Assembly: GCA_012064415.1 (NCBI GenBank)
Contig: SSNU01000159.1
Location: forward strand, 119,523 to 183,522
DNA from: Gyrodactylus bullatarudis
Lineage: Eukaryota > Platyhelminthes > Monogenea > Gyrodactylidea > Gyrodactylidae
Direction: 5' to 3'
DNA length: 64,000 nt
Shown piece by piece: positions 11,228-22,444 of this stretch. Made by a program: the position numbers and the translations under genes. Every line of letters starts with the position of its first letter. Position 1 is the stretch's first letter. The notes below the pieces were generated by a model that was not told where the DNA came from, searched no databases, and saw nothing but the letters and a program-made list of their open reading frames with translations.

Positions 11228-11285
11228 CATACGTATCTACTGATGAGTATGCCCGAAATAAAGATCTTTATTTGTGGAATAATCT
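11228..11285 (+). ncRNA. Hammerhead-like core, probably degenerate
   Basis: CTGATGA (11240-11246) is followed by an 8-nt linker and GAAAT (11255-11259). The bases after GAAA can form stem III (AUAAA/UUUAU around GAUC) ending in AUU, a legal cleavage triplet. Stem I pairing is poor and stem II has only one good pair, so activity is doubtful. The same core occurs at 40629-40675, where all three stems can form. Confidence 0.4.
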
Positions 11286-11919
11286 GGCACATTCTTTTCA
11301 ATTACAGCTCATGACATCGTTAGCTCAGCTCAGAATAATTAATATATTTTTCAATTAAAAATATTGATTTCTTCAAGGTTTTTATGAATCTGTAATTCAC
11401 GTAAAACTTTAAATACGTTCGAAAATCCACTTAAATTTATAATTAGAATTCAATATTAGACACCAAGTGTAAATTTCATGATTAGTGATATCACTTTGAA
11501 AAGAGTTTAAGAATGAATGAAAAATATAATTTACAAATTATAAAAGTTTAAGAATTCAGAATAGAATGCAAGCTGAAAAATTCCCAAAACTCTCAATAAA
11601 TAGCAATAATTATAATTGAGTGGAAGCTGAAACAGCTCAAATTGGCCAAGCTAGTCGAAGATTATTATTCTTTTGACACATGTACTAACATATTATTATT
11701 ATTGATTGATAAAGAATTTCTCTAATATCAATGTTGTCATCTCCATGGTTTTTGTACAAAAATTCGAAATTCAGATGCTTAAGATGTCTAGTAACCGCAG
11801 TAAACAGATGATCATAAGATTCATAAACATTAAAAGAAATTTCGGTGAAGCATGCATACAACACCAAAAAATAGCTGATTTTTGGGCTCTTGTTTTGTTT
11901 ATCGTATATAAGATATTTG

Positions 11920-12044
11920 CCCCCTCTTGTTTTGCAGTAATTTTTCTGAATGACAAAGAGACTAATCGATAATAAAAAGAACAACATGATTCAAAGTAAA
12001 CTTAGAGAGAAATAAGAGGGGGAAACTGTTTTCTAATTTAACCA
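11920..12044. repeat. Dispersed short repeat, copy 2
   Basis: This is the second copy of the block at 2010-2128. The shared ends are CCCCTCTTGTTTTGCAGTA and GAAATAAGAGGGGG...TTTAACCA; the middle differs. Confidence 0.45.
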
Positions 12045-15000
12045 GGTATTTAAACAAAAAGTGGTTAAAAGAAAATTTTTATATAAATTGAGAATTAATT
12101 TAAAAATTAATGCAAAATAAATTTTGGACCATAGTCGAAAACTCATGTCAGAGTCTTCATGAGTTTTTCGGGTAAAAATGTTCTCGTTATTTAATCTGTA
12201 AGGAAACGAAATTTTGTAATTACTTTAAAATCAATTTTTTCTCAGTCTTTTCTTAGAATCGATTTTTAGCCACAATATCTTTTTTATGATCAAATGCGAA
12301 TTTAATTAAGCTATCTAAATTATCAAATCGAAACTGTGTTTACATAAAATAACAAAAAGAAATACGATACCATTTATAGTCAAATTTTGATCAGGTATTT
12401 GTTTTTTTCATCAAGAGCTCAGTTCTATCTAACCTGTGCTAAGGAAATACAGGTGAAGGACCCGTTTTCTTTCCCATTCTGCCCAAATTATCAATCGTAC
12501 TTGGATTATATATCAAACTGGGGAGTTTTTTCAACCAATGAGAGGACGTTAAACCAACAACCAATGAAATTAAAGCATACCTAAATTCTGAATTTTGTAC
12601 TCCATCGGCAATTACATGCTTAATTTAATAAACGTCTCTAAAATTTGATTATTTTTGTTTTGAAATGCTAAACGTTTCAACATGTCATTTCTAATAGAAG
12701 TTAGCTTTGTGTTTATCGTATAGTCATAATTTTAGTCTTATAAGATAGAGCTTCAAAAACTATAAATTATTGCAAATTTCCATGATTATATCATAATTTA
12801 ATCTCAATGAAAACTAAATGAACTTGAGTTTCACAAATTAAAAATCTTTTTTAAAATCCCTTTTCAAATCAAAAGCCATGCCATGATGATTCACATTGGG
12901 ATTAATTATCACCACACAATACATCCTTACAAAAAAGGGGTAGTGACACTAATCTACAATATAGACAATGTTAATTTTTATGCTGATTCCGAATCTGTGC
13001 TCAGAATTTTCTATCTTACAAGGTTTGGGTATAATTTTATTGAAGCTGATATTTTTTATTATTTTGGTTTTATAAAAAATTTCACAAATCAAAATTAATG
13101 TTTAACAAAATATTTAAATAAAGATGAATTTCTCCTAAGACTAGTTGACATACACTTCTGCACCAGCTTTGTGCTTGAAGAAGAACACACCCTGTTTTTG
13201 ACTCTATCATAATCATACTTTTAAGCAGGACAAGTATTTTGAAAAATAATCTATTGGACAATTTTTTGAGTACAGCTACAATATATTTACGACCTAATTA
13301 GAAATCAATGAGGATTCCTTGGCTGAAAATCCTTTCAATTACATTTCTCTTCCACAGAGCTTTATAAGAAAAAACTGTTTCAAGAGTCAAAAACACGGTT
13401 TGTCTTTTCTCAAGCACCAAAACTGGTAGAAAATTTATTATTTAAAAAAAATCAAATTTTGAAAATGCGCCAATTTTCCACTTTCTACTTAAAACAGTAG
13501 ACGGCATGAGGCACGTGAATCAACTGTTAAAAGTTCGATTTATTTTTTAGCTGAATTTCTTCCAATTTGTGAGAATGAAATAAGATAAACTAAAAATAGT
13601 CTAGTATTTGAAATAATGATGACATTTAAATCAAAAATATATATGATCTATTGATGGAGAAAAGAGTCTTTGAAGTTGGCAAAAAAGACTTGATCTTTTT
13701 GAATTATATTTTTGACGACTTTTCCATTTCCAAAATTTCCCCTCATCTCTTTTGTTTTGCTGGTCTTGCTGACTGAGGATTATGGCCATTCGTATGGTTC
13801 TAGAAAGTCAGTCTTGTTCCCAAAAAATTTCTTCTAGTAACAAACCATTTAGATAATCAAATAAAAACTGGAGAATCCAATTTCATCAAAGAAAAAAAAC
13901 TGATTTTTCAATCCTAGAACTGAATAAACCAAGTTGGGGGTTGATTTGACCACCCATCAAAAAGATCCAAAAAAATATAAATCATAATTTATTTAAATGA
14001 AGCAGGTTTTATACAAAATATAACTGTGATCATTGCAGACATTTTTCTCAGAAATCTGGCAAGTCTGTTGTATTTTTTTCACACCTTACCTTTTTTACCA
14101 GACCTAGCTTCTTTCTATGATTAATCAGTAGGGCCTCAAAAAGTACTATTTAGTCTATTTTTACTCTTGGCAAAGGTCTGGCTGAGTTTTAATAATCTGA
14201 AGAAAAAATCTACTTATCTAATCCTATTTATAAAATAGCTGGGACTATTTCTGTACTAAATTGTTTATTGTACTTTATTGTACTATTTTTCAAATTTAAT
14301 CTCAGAATATACTATCCCTCAACTAGCTATCAACCACAATTTTCGATGAATTGATAGCTATATTCCTGATATCGAGCTTTCATCATCTAAGAAAATAGCA
14401 TCTAACGACTGATGGCGGCTGTAAAAGAATTTGACGAAAAAGCGGATAGCACCATGAGAATCAGCGGGAAAAACTGAATAACATGAAGATAGAGTTATTT
14501 TTTGTAAATAAGCACCAAATGGAAATTACAGTGTTTTTAGACAATTAGCCTAATAGCAAAGTGTGGTCACTGGTAATTACTATATCCATGTGAACTCTAA
14601 CTTGATGGAGATTGTCTTCTCACACCTAGATGTTAGGAATTCGGATAAGCAAGTGTCAATTCGATTTCCCCTATCGTGTCATACATCTACAATCAAGATC
14701 AATTAAATTTCGATAAATCGAGATCCCTCGACAATGGTGGATCTTTCAAAAGAAAGAGATATTCGGCTTTCTTGTCTAATTCTGATCCTAAAAAACATCT
14801 TTAGGCCAAACTCCCACTTTCAAATCAATAAAAATTTAAGTTCAAAGCTCAAAAATGTTGGTGCCTGATCGAAATTTGAAAATGACCATATTTTTCATGA
14901 AAATATTTTTTTTTCAGAGTATTTTTCTTTAAATCATAAAAAAATAGATTCCCAACTTCATATCTTCAACCATCTTTAAAATAGCTTTATTATAAATAAA

Positions 15001-15318
15001 TGGAACACTTTCGTATCATTAGAATTGAGGGAATTAAACTTTGTTACATATAGTTAAGACTCTTAATTAAGAGTGATGGAAAACGAACGTAACAAAACTA
15101 TTTTTTTGTCCTTTACGAGTCAGTTTTTCAAATGAAAGAGATTCCCTCGCTATCATTGATTAGATAATAGAGAATAAAACAATGAAGATGATCCATCGAA
15201 ATAAAAACCATGGAAGAAATATTTCCATTGATTCCATGGTATCTTCGATTTGAATGCATAGAATGTGAGATTGATTCTTTCGTTGGTGATAAATTCTGTG
15301 ATTGTAGTCATTTTATGC

Positions 15319-15857
15319 TACCGTTAATCTTGTCACTCGTGATAATCTCAAGACTTCACGGCAATTCAGTTAAACTTGTTACTACAGCTATTCTCGATGA
15401 ATTTGGGAAGTTGATCAATCTCCTAGCAGTAAAATTGATCGAAAAAAATGAATGAGATGATCCTTAAAAATAACGTTTGATTCCTCTCAGACCTTAAAAT
15501 CAACAAAAAATTTCAACTCATAGTTTAAAAGAATTTAAAAAAATTATTCACTCGTCTTCAAAATCCTTTCAGAACTTCTACTAATTCAAATTAAAAAATC
15601 GCGCCATCTCGAATCTTAAAATGTCTGTAAAATTTTTCAAAAAAACATTTTTTCAAATTTTTTTTCTCAAATCAGTTAAAGTGTACAATATTTATCAGTT
15701 AACAAAAAATCTTTCAAAAATTTTGATACCTTGATGAAAAAATGAGATTTTTGTAAAAATCATAAATTCCCAAATTCATCGAGAATAGCTGTAGTAACAA
15801 GTTTAACTGAATTGCCGTGAAGTCTTGAGATTATCAAGAATAACAAGATTAGCGGTA
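15319..15857. repeat. Foldback of about 85-bp arms around a family A copy
   Basis: The left arm (about 15319-15406) and right arm (about 15773-15857) are inverted copies. Each joins a unique stretch (AGACTTCACGGCAATTCAG) to the family A terminus (ACAGCTATTCTCGATGAATTTGGGA). The roughly 365-bp centre is a family A repeat. The open frame at 15210-15455 is only the left arm read through and I do not call it a gene. Confidence 0.6.
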
Positions 15858-16719
15858 ACATTTAAATTCACTAGGCATTCGAGAATAGTTTTAGTTGGCC
15901 TGAAATCTGGGCAAAATCAAGCCGATTAAACAGGTCATTGATTAACTGGAAAAATTTATTATTTATAAATTGTTAACCTACTATGCTCAAGTCGATTTAA
16001 TATAGTCAAATTTTTTATCATCGCAAGCTTAATTTCAAGTAATGAAAACCAAATTAATACAATCAGAATAGAAAAATTCTCTTCAAATGTGTAATTCAAA
16101 TCCTTGGGGTGTCATGAATAAAGTGGATGATTTCCTTTTAAAATGTCAAAAAATGACTTAATTATCAGCTAAACTTGTTAATGAGATAATCTTGGAACCG
16201 GCTAACGGGTTTAACTGGCTTTCAGTTATTCTTGTTGCTAGTTAAAGTCCTAAAAGTCCTTCATTACAATAATTTTTCCCATCTATTGTTGACAATAAAA
16301 AAATTTAAAAAAATTTCATGGATATACTTTTAAGTAGATATGTGATAAATATATATTTATTTAAACAAATGAAAATCTATTTACAAATTGCATATCACAT
16401 AATCGCATCGAAAAAACTGTGAAATTGTTATGAATTTTCCATGTGTAAGAATATTTTTTAATTTATTGTCTTATCTTCAAGTTTTCATTTGTTTTATCAG
16501 TTATCCTTGTCATGTCTCCTTTCAATTTTGCTTGATTTTCTTTTTTGTGGAAACCTCAACTTCCTGGTCTGACGGTTCACTTTCACTCCGGCTATCTTTC
16601 TTCACCTATTTTCAAAAAAATATAGTTTTTATTTAAAAAATCATCAAATTTTTCATTCGGAGTTTAATAATTTTGCGTCACTTTTACCCATAGATTTGAA
16701 TTCACTGTATAAGGAAATT

Positions 16720-16920
16720 ATAAAAAAATACAATCTGCACAAAAACGATTTGTACGGCTACTATCTTTGTGCTATCAAATTGAACTTAACTGTCCGAACA
16801 ACTCTCTTAGACTTAGAAGAGAGCTGAAATCAATCACTCTTAATAAATCATCCCCTATAGTAAGCTCTAAACGCCAAAGATTACGCTATTTGGCAACTTG
16901 AAAAAGCTGGCAAAAACATA
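16720..16920 (+). pseudogene. Possible LINE reverse-transcriptase tail, relic
   Basis: One frame reads KKIQSAQKRFVRLLSLCYQ and continues to LRLRRELKS...RQRLRYLAT before a stop. The I-Q-x-x-Q-K-R-F motif resembles the region just after the reverse-transcriptase domain of jockey/CR1-type LINEs. No upstream catalytic motif survives. This is a weak call from a short match. Confidence 0.35.
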
Positions 16921-19259
16921 TTTAAAAATCTCAAAAGGTCAAACAAAAACCTAAGCTTGAATAAATTCAAAAATGAACTCAAGAATAAATTAATATACTT
17001 AGGATAATATGAAGAATCATTTATGTATATTTATACCATATTTCTCTTTGAAAATTTGCAAAAACTAGGCTAGAATCTTTATCTTGGAGTAGAATTCATT
17101 GAAAAATCTTGGAGAAATTGTCATTCTTCTTTGACACGATAGGGGAAATCGAATCCCGAAGATAAATCTCCAAATATTACGAAATTTAGAAGGCGAGTTT
17201 TTCAGAATTTTGTCTTATTTTTTATCAGTATTTAATTGCTTCAAATCATCGAAACCACAAGAAATTTTGAGCTTGAATTTTGAAAAATGGAGGTTTGGCG
17301 CATTTTCCAAAATTCCAAAATTAGTTCTTTTCAAAGATTGGTTGAAGAGATTCGAATGACTATCATACTCAAACAAACCGAAGAGAGAACACTTAACTTT
17401 GTAAATTCTACTTTCCCTTTGAAAAATCAAAGCAGACTAAAGAGTCTAATGAGATCGAGGTATATGTAAAAGCTTTAATCTTTTTTAAAATCCTCTCCAG
17501 TAGAGCTACTATGACTTTTACAAATCAAGATTTTCAATGTACTTATAAAAAGCTGGCGATATTTTAAAAAAAATACAAAATAGAGTGTATGTAAAAATTA
17601 ATAAATATTCAAATATTATATGATGATTTCTTGCTAATTTGCATAGCGTTCAAGAGCATGTTCTTTCAGTGAAAAAATCATAAACGGTAGAAATAAAGTA
17701 TTTTCTTTATTTCTAAATTCTTGTCCGGCTATGGGGTACTTTGTGAAACAATTTTTATTGGAAATAGGTTGGTTAATTAAATCTGCTTTTACTAAAGATT
17801 TCAGATTGGCCTTTTGCAATGGGATTCTCATAAAGATCTTCAGAAATTTCAAAACCTTGATGAGAAATTAAAGTTTTTGGGAGCGGAATTTCGATTTTTT
17901 GATCATTTTCATTCCTTGAAAATCAATTAAATTTCGATAATTCGATATCTCTCAAAAATGGTCGGTAATTTAAATGTCAGCATTCTTGTCTAATCTTGAT
18001 CAGCCCCCTACTTTCAAATAAATAAAAATTTTCAGCTCAAAGTTCAAAAAAATGGGAATTTGAAAAATGACCATATTTTTCATATAAATAATTTTTTTTC
18101 TTCAAATGGTAAAAGTGGGCAACATGAGTAGGATTCCAAAAAATCTATGAAAAATTCAAATTCTTGATGAAAAATCCAGATTTCTGTAAAAATCATAGAT
18201 TCCCAACTTCATATTGTGAGCATTGGATATATTTTAGCTATCCCCTTTTTTCTTGTGATATTCCATTATAATTTCTGATCTAAAATATGAGAAAAAGACT
18301 GAAAATTATGAAACAAAATTAGTAAGACTAAGAACCATTAGCTGAAAGAGTTGAATAAAATTTTCTGAATTGAAGAATATTCATCACACCATGGTATTAT
18401 ATACTGTGAATGGTTGTCAAGAGAAACTAGAATTGAAATAGTAGAATATTTAGATCTAAATTATGAAGATAGCATATCAAAACGAATAATGTATGAGATA
18501 GTCTTGTAAAAATATACGCAATTATTCCAAGCTGATATGACTTTGTTAAAAGCTATTCTCAATACGTGCGAGTCGAATTGTGCCAAAAGCTTATAAGATA
18601 CAAAGGAGCATTCCGATATGTGAAAAAGTCTATTCAAAATAAATTACAGTAACAAGATTAATAAGAATAATTGGTTCAACTTGTAATTAATTTTTATAAA
18701 TTTAAGTTCATGGATTAAAATGGACTGAGGTGAAAAGCTATCCTAGATTAAAAAACTAATCCCGATTTGGTCGGTCTATTCTGATTGGCTATCGTGATAA
18801 GTTATCACTGATAACGCATTGTGAAAAATCACAAAAATCATTGCATAGTGGTCGACATAAAAAATGTTACCAGTTGAATTTGACCACTATTCGGTTATTA
18901 TAAGTCATCATGGAACAAATTTTATTAAAAGTGAAAACGACAAATTAAATGTTACCACTTAATTATTAACTGAGCTTTATCGTCTTGATACCTCTATAAG
19001 AGCTTTCAGAATCATTTTTACACATTTATTTATAATTCATAAGGATTAATCAAACTTTTTCAATTTGGAAACCTGATTTGTGAGCGGTAAAAGATCGAAA
19101 AACTCGAAACTTACGAATTACGAAAAAAATCAAGCAATTAGATTATAATCTAATAATTATTAGAGGCCGGTTTAAGTATGAGAAGAGCTGCCAAGGAAAT
19201 CGGATGTACTCATGTCCATCGGCACCGAAAGGATTGAAGAAGGCCTATGGTATTTTTTT

Positions 19260-19501
19260 GTCATGATTTCAACTGATGAAAAATAGTAATTCGCGGCATA
19301 TTTTTTGCCATAGTAATCAGATTCTTCATCTTGCACAAATTTTACTCAAAACCTTACTGAAACTATCAAGTCTTTTGCTATGATTTCAAGTGATGAAAAA
19401 TAATAGTAATTCGCGGCATAAAATACTCTATATTTTTGACAATGTAATCAGACTCTTCATCTTGCACAAATTTTACTCGAAACCTTACTGAAACTATCAA
19501 G
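19260..19501. repeat. Two-copy tandem duplication, about 120 bp per unit
   Basis: Unit 1 (19260-19370) and unit 2 (19377-19501) both begin ATGATTTCAA(C/G)TGATGAAAAATA, contain AGTAATTCGCGGCATA and CTTCATCTTGCACAAATTTTAC, and end ACTGAAACTATCAAG. Unit 2 has about 14 extra bases in the middle. The units are non-coding. A transposase-like phrase (RRAAKEIGCT) is readable just upstream at about 19180-19210, too short to classify. Confidence 0.7.
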
Positions 19502-20624
19502 TTTCTTTTATTTTTGTCGTTCTATCAATCATTGTTTACATTTGCTCAGAAGAATATCCAATTTCTGGAGAAAAAAAGAAAAAGTTAACTAGGCTAGTGA
19601 AAGAAACGAATAGTTTTTTTTGTTTCTCCAACTAACAAAGTGAATATTTTTGCTATAAACGAGAAAGATCTATGTGTAGCAGAGATGAATTACATATATA
19701 TGAGTAGAGAGAGAGAAAAAACCCTTTTTCTCTCAATAGTTTTGCTTTACCTCTGGTAATAAACAAAAAGGTTTACAGGTTTTGAAAACAGCAAAAGTTT
19801 AACTAGTCCACTCAATCGATTTGAAAATCTCTCTGTTGAGTTTTCTTCTTTTTCGTTACTCTACAGAAAAGAAAATTGCATTTTATGCAAGGCAAATGCG
19901 ACACATTGAAGCTCTTGAATGACAGAGCATGTTTTTGAGCATCAAGCGTTTCTTCCTTTTGGAAATGTTTGAGAAATTAGAGATTTTTAAAATCATTGGA
20001 AAAAGTCAGTTTGAAAATAGAGGTCATATATGACCTCTGGTATCGAAAGGGTTAAATAATAGATTTGAGCATGTCGAGAGGATATGAGAACCAATATATA
20101 AAACGATTCTAAATGAGATTCTAATGCGAATTCTATTCAATAAGGATTCTTTTGATACCATCTAAGAATAATAAGAATAATCTATTAATAATAAGTAGAT
20201 GGAAGCCAGTTTTTACTAATATTGGTTATTTTATCCAAGTTAAGATATGTCTTTTTGGTATTTTTGAGATTTCTTTAGCGCGAATTATCAAATAAATGAT
20301 TTGATATTGTTTGGCATTTGCGTAATAACTGAGAATTTCCGACTTTTAATAATCGCCCGATAGTAGGACGAAGCTCACGAAAGGGTTCAAGTTTATTCTA
20401 TTATAATACTCAAAGGTAGCCTAAAGGTTAGTGTTCTATTCAATTCAATAGTTTAGATATGATAATAATACGTTTTCGCCAAGTTTGAAATCATGATCTT
20501 GATGAAAATATCTAGGGATAATGATAGAATAACATTCCTTAAAAAATGACAAAACCTACATGATATTTACATGGTAAGTTCATATGAAAATGAGAATTCA
20601 CAACTTCTACAAAAATACTGTCTT

Positions 20625-20790
20625 CTCACACCTAGATTTTAGAATTCGGATAAACAAGTGTCAATTTCATAAGAGAGTCATATAATATTCAGATTACAAT
20701 GGCAGATGTTGACGCATTTCGTCCTTATAAGGACTCGTTAGTATACCATAGCCAGGGTTCGAATCTGTGTTGTGAGGCAACGCTTCTAAC
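20625..20790 (-). repeat. tRNA-like SINE relic with a mutated hammerhead
   Basis: Read on the minus strand, a tRNA-like stretch (TAGTGGTTAGAAGCGTTGCC, then GATTCGAACCCTGG) is followed by ACTAACGAGTCC-TTATAA-GGACGAAAT. The last part keeps a 4-bp stem II (GUCC/GGAC) and GAAA, but the conserved core CUGACGA is CUAACGA. It aligns with the better copy at 34338-34657. The downstream part (CTAGGTGTGAGAAGACAGTAT on the minus strand) also recurs near 14610 as a fragment. Confidence 0.5.
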
Positions 20791-21393
20791 CACTAATCAT
20801 ACAAAAATTTCAAGATTTTCATTCAGAGAAAGTTGGAGTTTTAGAATTTTCAGCCTAATTAGACAGCGGCGTTTCTCCTATTTTTTCACAAGTATTGTAT
20901 TTATCAACTGTACTTTTAATTGGTTCTTTTTTAAGTAGGGATTTTATTAGCTTCATCAATTTCAACTACAATAGTGTAAAATGACCTTTTCTTTCCTCAT
21001 ATTTGCAAAAGAAATTTACAAAATTTTCACTATGTTTATTGAAAAATACAATATTTTACTTGAAAAAATAAATCATGTATATCCTGACATTCGCCGAGCA
21101 TGATTAATGGGCTTTTGAAAGGTTTCTACTCTAATTCAGCCTTAAACCGAGTTTAGGGTTTAGAACTCATTCTTCGCCGTTATTTGAAAATCGCTTTCTA
21201 TTTATTCAGTTAATTCGATAAAAATAACAAACTGAAATTTAGATTTGAGTATAATCAATATCTTGACCTAAAGCTCAAATTTCAGAATAAATTATTTAAA
21301 CTGAGACAGATTGTTGTTATTATTAGCGAAATGTAACAAAAGTTCTTTTACAATTTAATTAATTTTTTGAAATATATTCTTGTACAATGTATA

Positions 21394-22038
21394 TGTTAAC
21401 GTGAGTCTGGGAAATCAGTGAGTCTTAGTAATTCAGTGAGAAGGTCAGTGAATTGTGTGTCTGAGGGATTGATTTTCGAAGGAAAATTTTCAAGATGCTG
21501 GCAAATTCCTACTTTCAAGATAGAAGACAACTAGAAAATTCAAATTCTTAAAATAGATGGAGGAAGGGGTGAATTCAAATCAATAATTGGTGTAATAACC
21601 AAGATTTATGAACAAAATGATCTTTACAGAGTTGGTACTACCCTGAATAAACTGGTAGCAACTAATCAATCAGATGTGGTTTCTGACAAATTTCACGACA
21701 TCTCGAGAGTGCCAAAAAATGAGTTTTCATTAAGAGAGATCAATGCCAAATTTTCCCTTGGAAATGGATTAGGAATATTCAAATGTAATTGTATTAGAAA
21801 TCGTAAAACACTGACCTTTAAATGTAAAAAGAATCAAGTTTTATGTAACTCTATAGATCATTCTCTTGTGGCAATAAATTATTCATTTTATAGTTTTTTC
21901 TCATAAATTTTGAATAAGTTGTTGAGCTATTGAATTCACTGACCTTCTCAGTGTGCTTGGGTAGACTTACTAAAGTCACACTGATTACCATCATACACTA
22001 GTGAATTAGCTAACTGATTTCCCAGACTCACGGTAACA
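21394..22038 (+). mobile_element. Ginger-like DNA transposon remnant
   Basis: The ends are TGTTAACGTGAGTCTGGGAAATCAGT and the inverted copy ending CCCAGACTCACGGTAACA. The flanking four bases are TATA and TAAA, a one-mismatch candidate duplication. An open frame of about 21560-21905 reads KSIIGVITKIYEQNDLYRVGTT, later SLREIN..FSLGNGLGIFKCNC, then CNS. This matches the C-terminal cysteine-rich tail of integrase-type proteins (KRBA2-like: GQGFFKCNC...CNSRCH). Ginger elements carry retrovirus-like integrases, TGTNR-type ends and 4-bp duplications, and TGTTA fits. The catalytic core is absent, so this copy is internally deleted and cannot move alone. Confidence 0.65.
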
Positions 22039-22444
22039 TAAAATTTGGTTTTAACACCATGAAAATTGTACCAAACCGACAGAAATTTAATTTCTTAATC
22101 TACGAATATTTTCATCTTTTCAATCTGACTCGGAATCGACAACTTTATCTAAAAGAATTGAACACTCTTCTGTGAGTTAAGGAAAAAAGCTAAGAAGAAA
22201 ATCGGTGGTCTACTCCAGATGATTAAATATACTCTATTGAAACTCTATTAAAGGAGACTTGGATACTACTAAAAGTCCTTTTGAATTAGCTTACAAATAC
22301 GATTTTTCCCAGGAAAATTAAAAAATGCGCGCAAAAGCTTTTGATTTTGTAATCTATAGGCAAGAATCGCGATCAGATTTGGTGTTAAATTACTCTAAAA
22401 ACTTGTACACGAAAAACTAATAAATTTTATAAATGAGCACTCAC

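Larger units (their letters stand above)
9070..21389. other. Gene-free stretch, repeats only
   Basis: I find no host gene in these 12 kb. Open frames are short, AT-driven and without recognisable motifs. What can be named is listed separately: a MITE at 10053-10520, a short repeat at 11920-12044, a foldback around a family A copy at 15319-15857, a LINE-like relic near 16720-16920, a tandem duplication at 19260-19501 and a SINE relic at 20625-20790. A sequence at about 9893-9990 starts TGTTACAGTGAAAATGGGAAATCAGTGAG, close to the end of the Ginger-like element at 21394, and may be a fragment of it. Undetected small exons remain possible, as the neuropeptide gene shows. Confidence 0.6.

Noticed and set aside
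12883..13098. 71-codon frame as a gene
   Set aside because: It includes the repeated GCTGATTCCGAATCTG word and shows no protein motif.
15210..15455. 81-codon frame as a gene
   Set aside because: Most of it is the left arm of a foldback and the end of repeat family A.
19255..19501. CRISPR-like array
   Set aside because: Only two long units with no short spacers, in an animal genome. It is a simple tandem duplication.
20750..20800. tRNA gene suggested by GGGTTCGAATCTG
   Set aside because: No acceptor stem, and the A-box-like part lies on the opposite strand. It belongs to a SINE relic.
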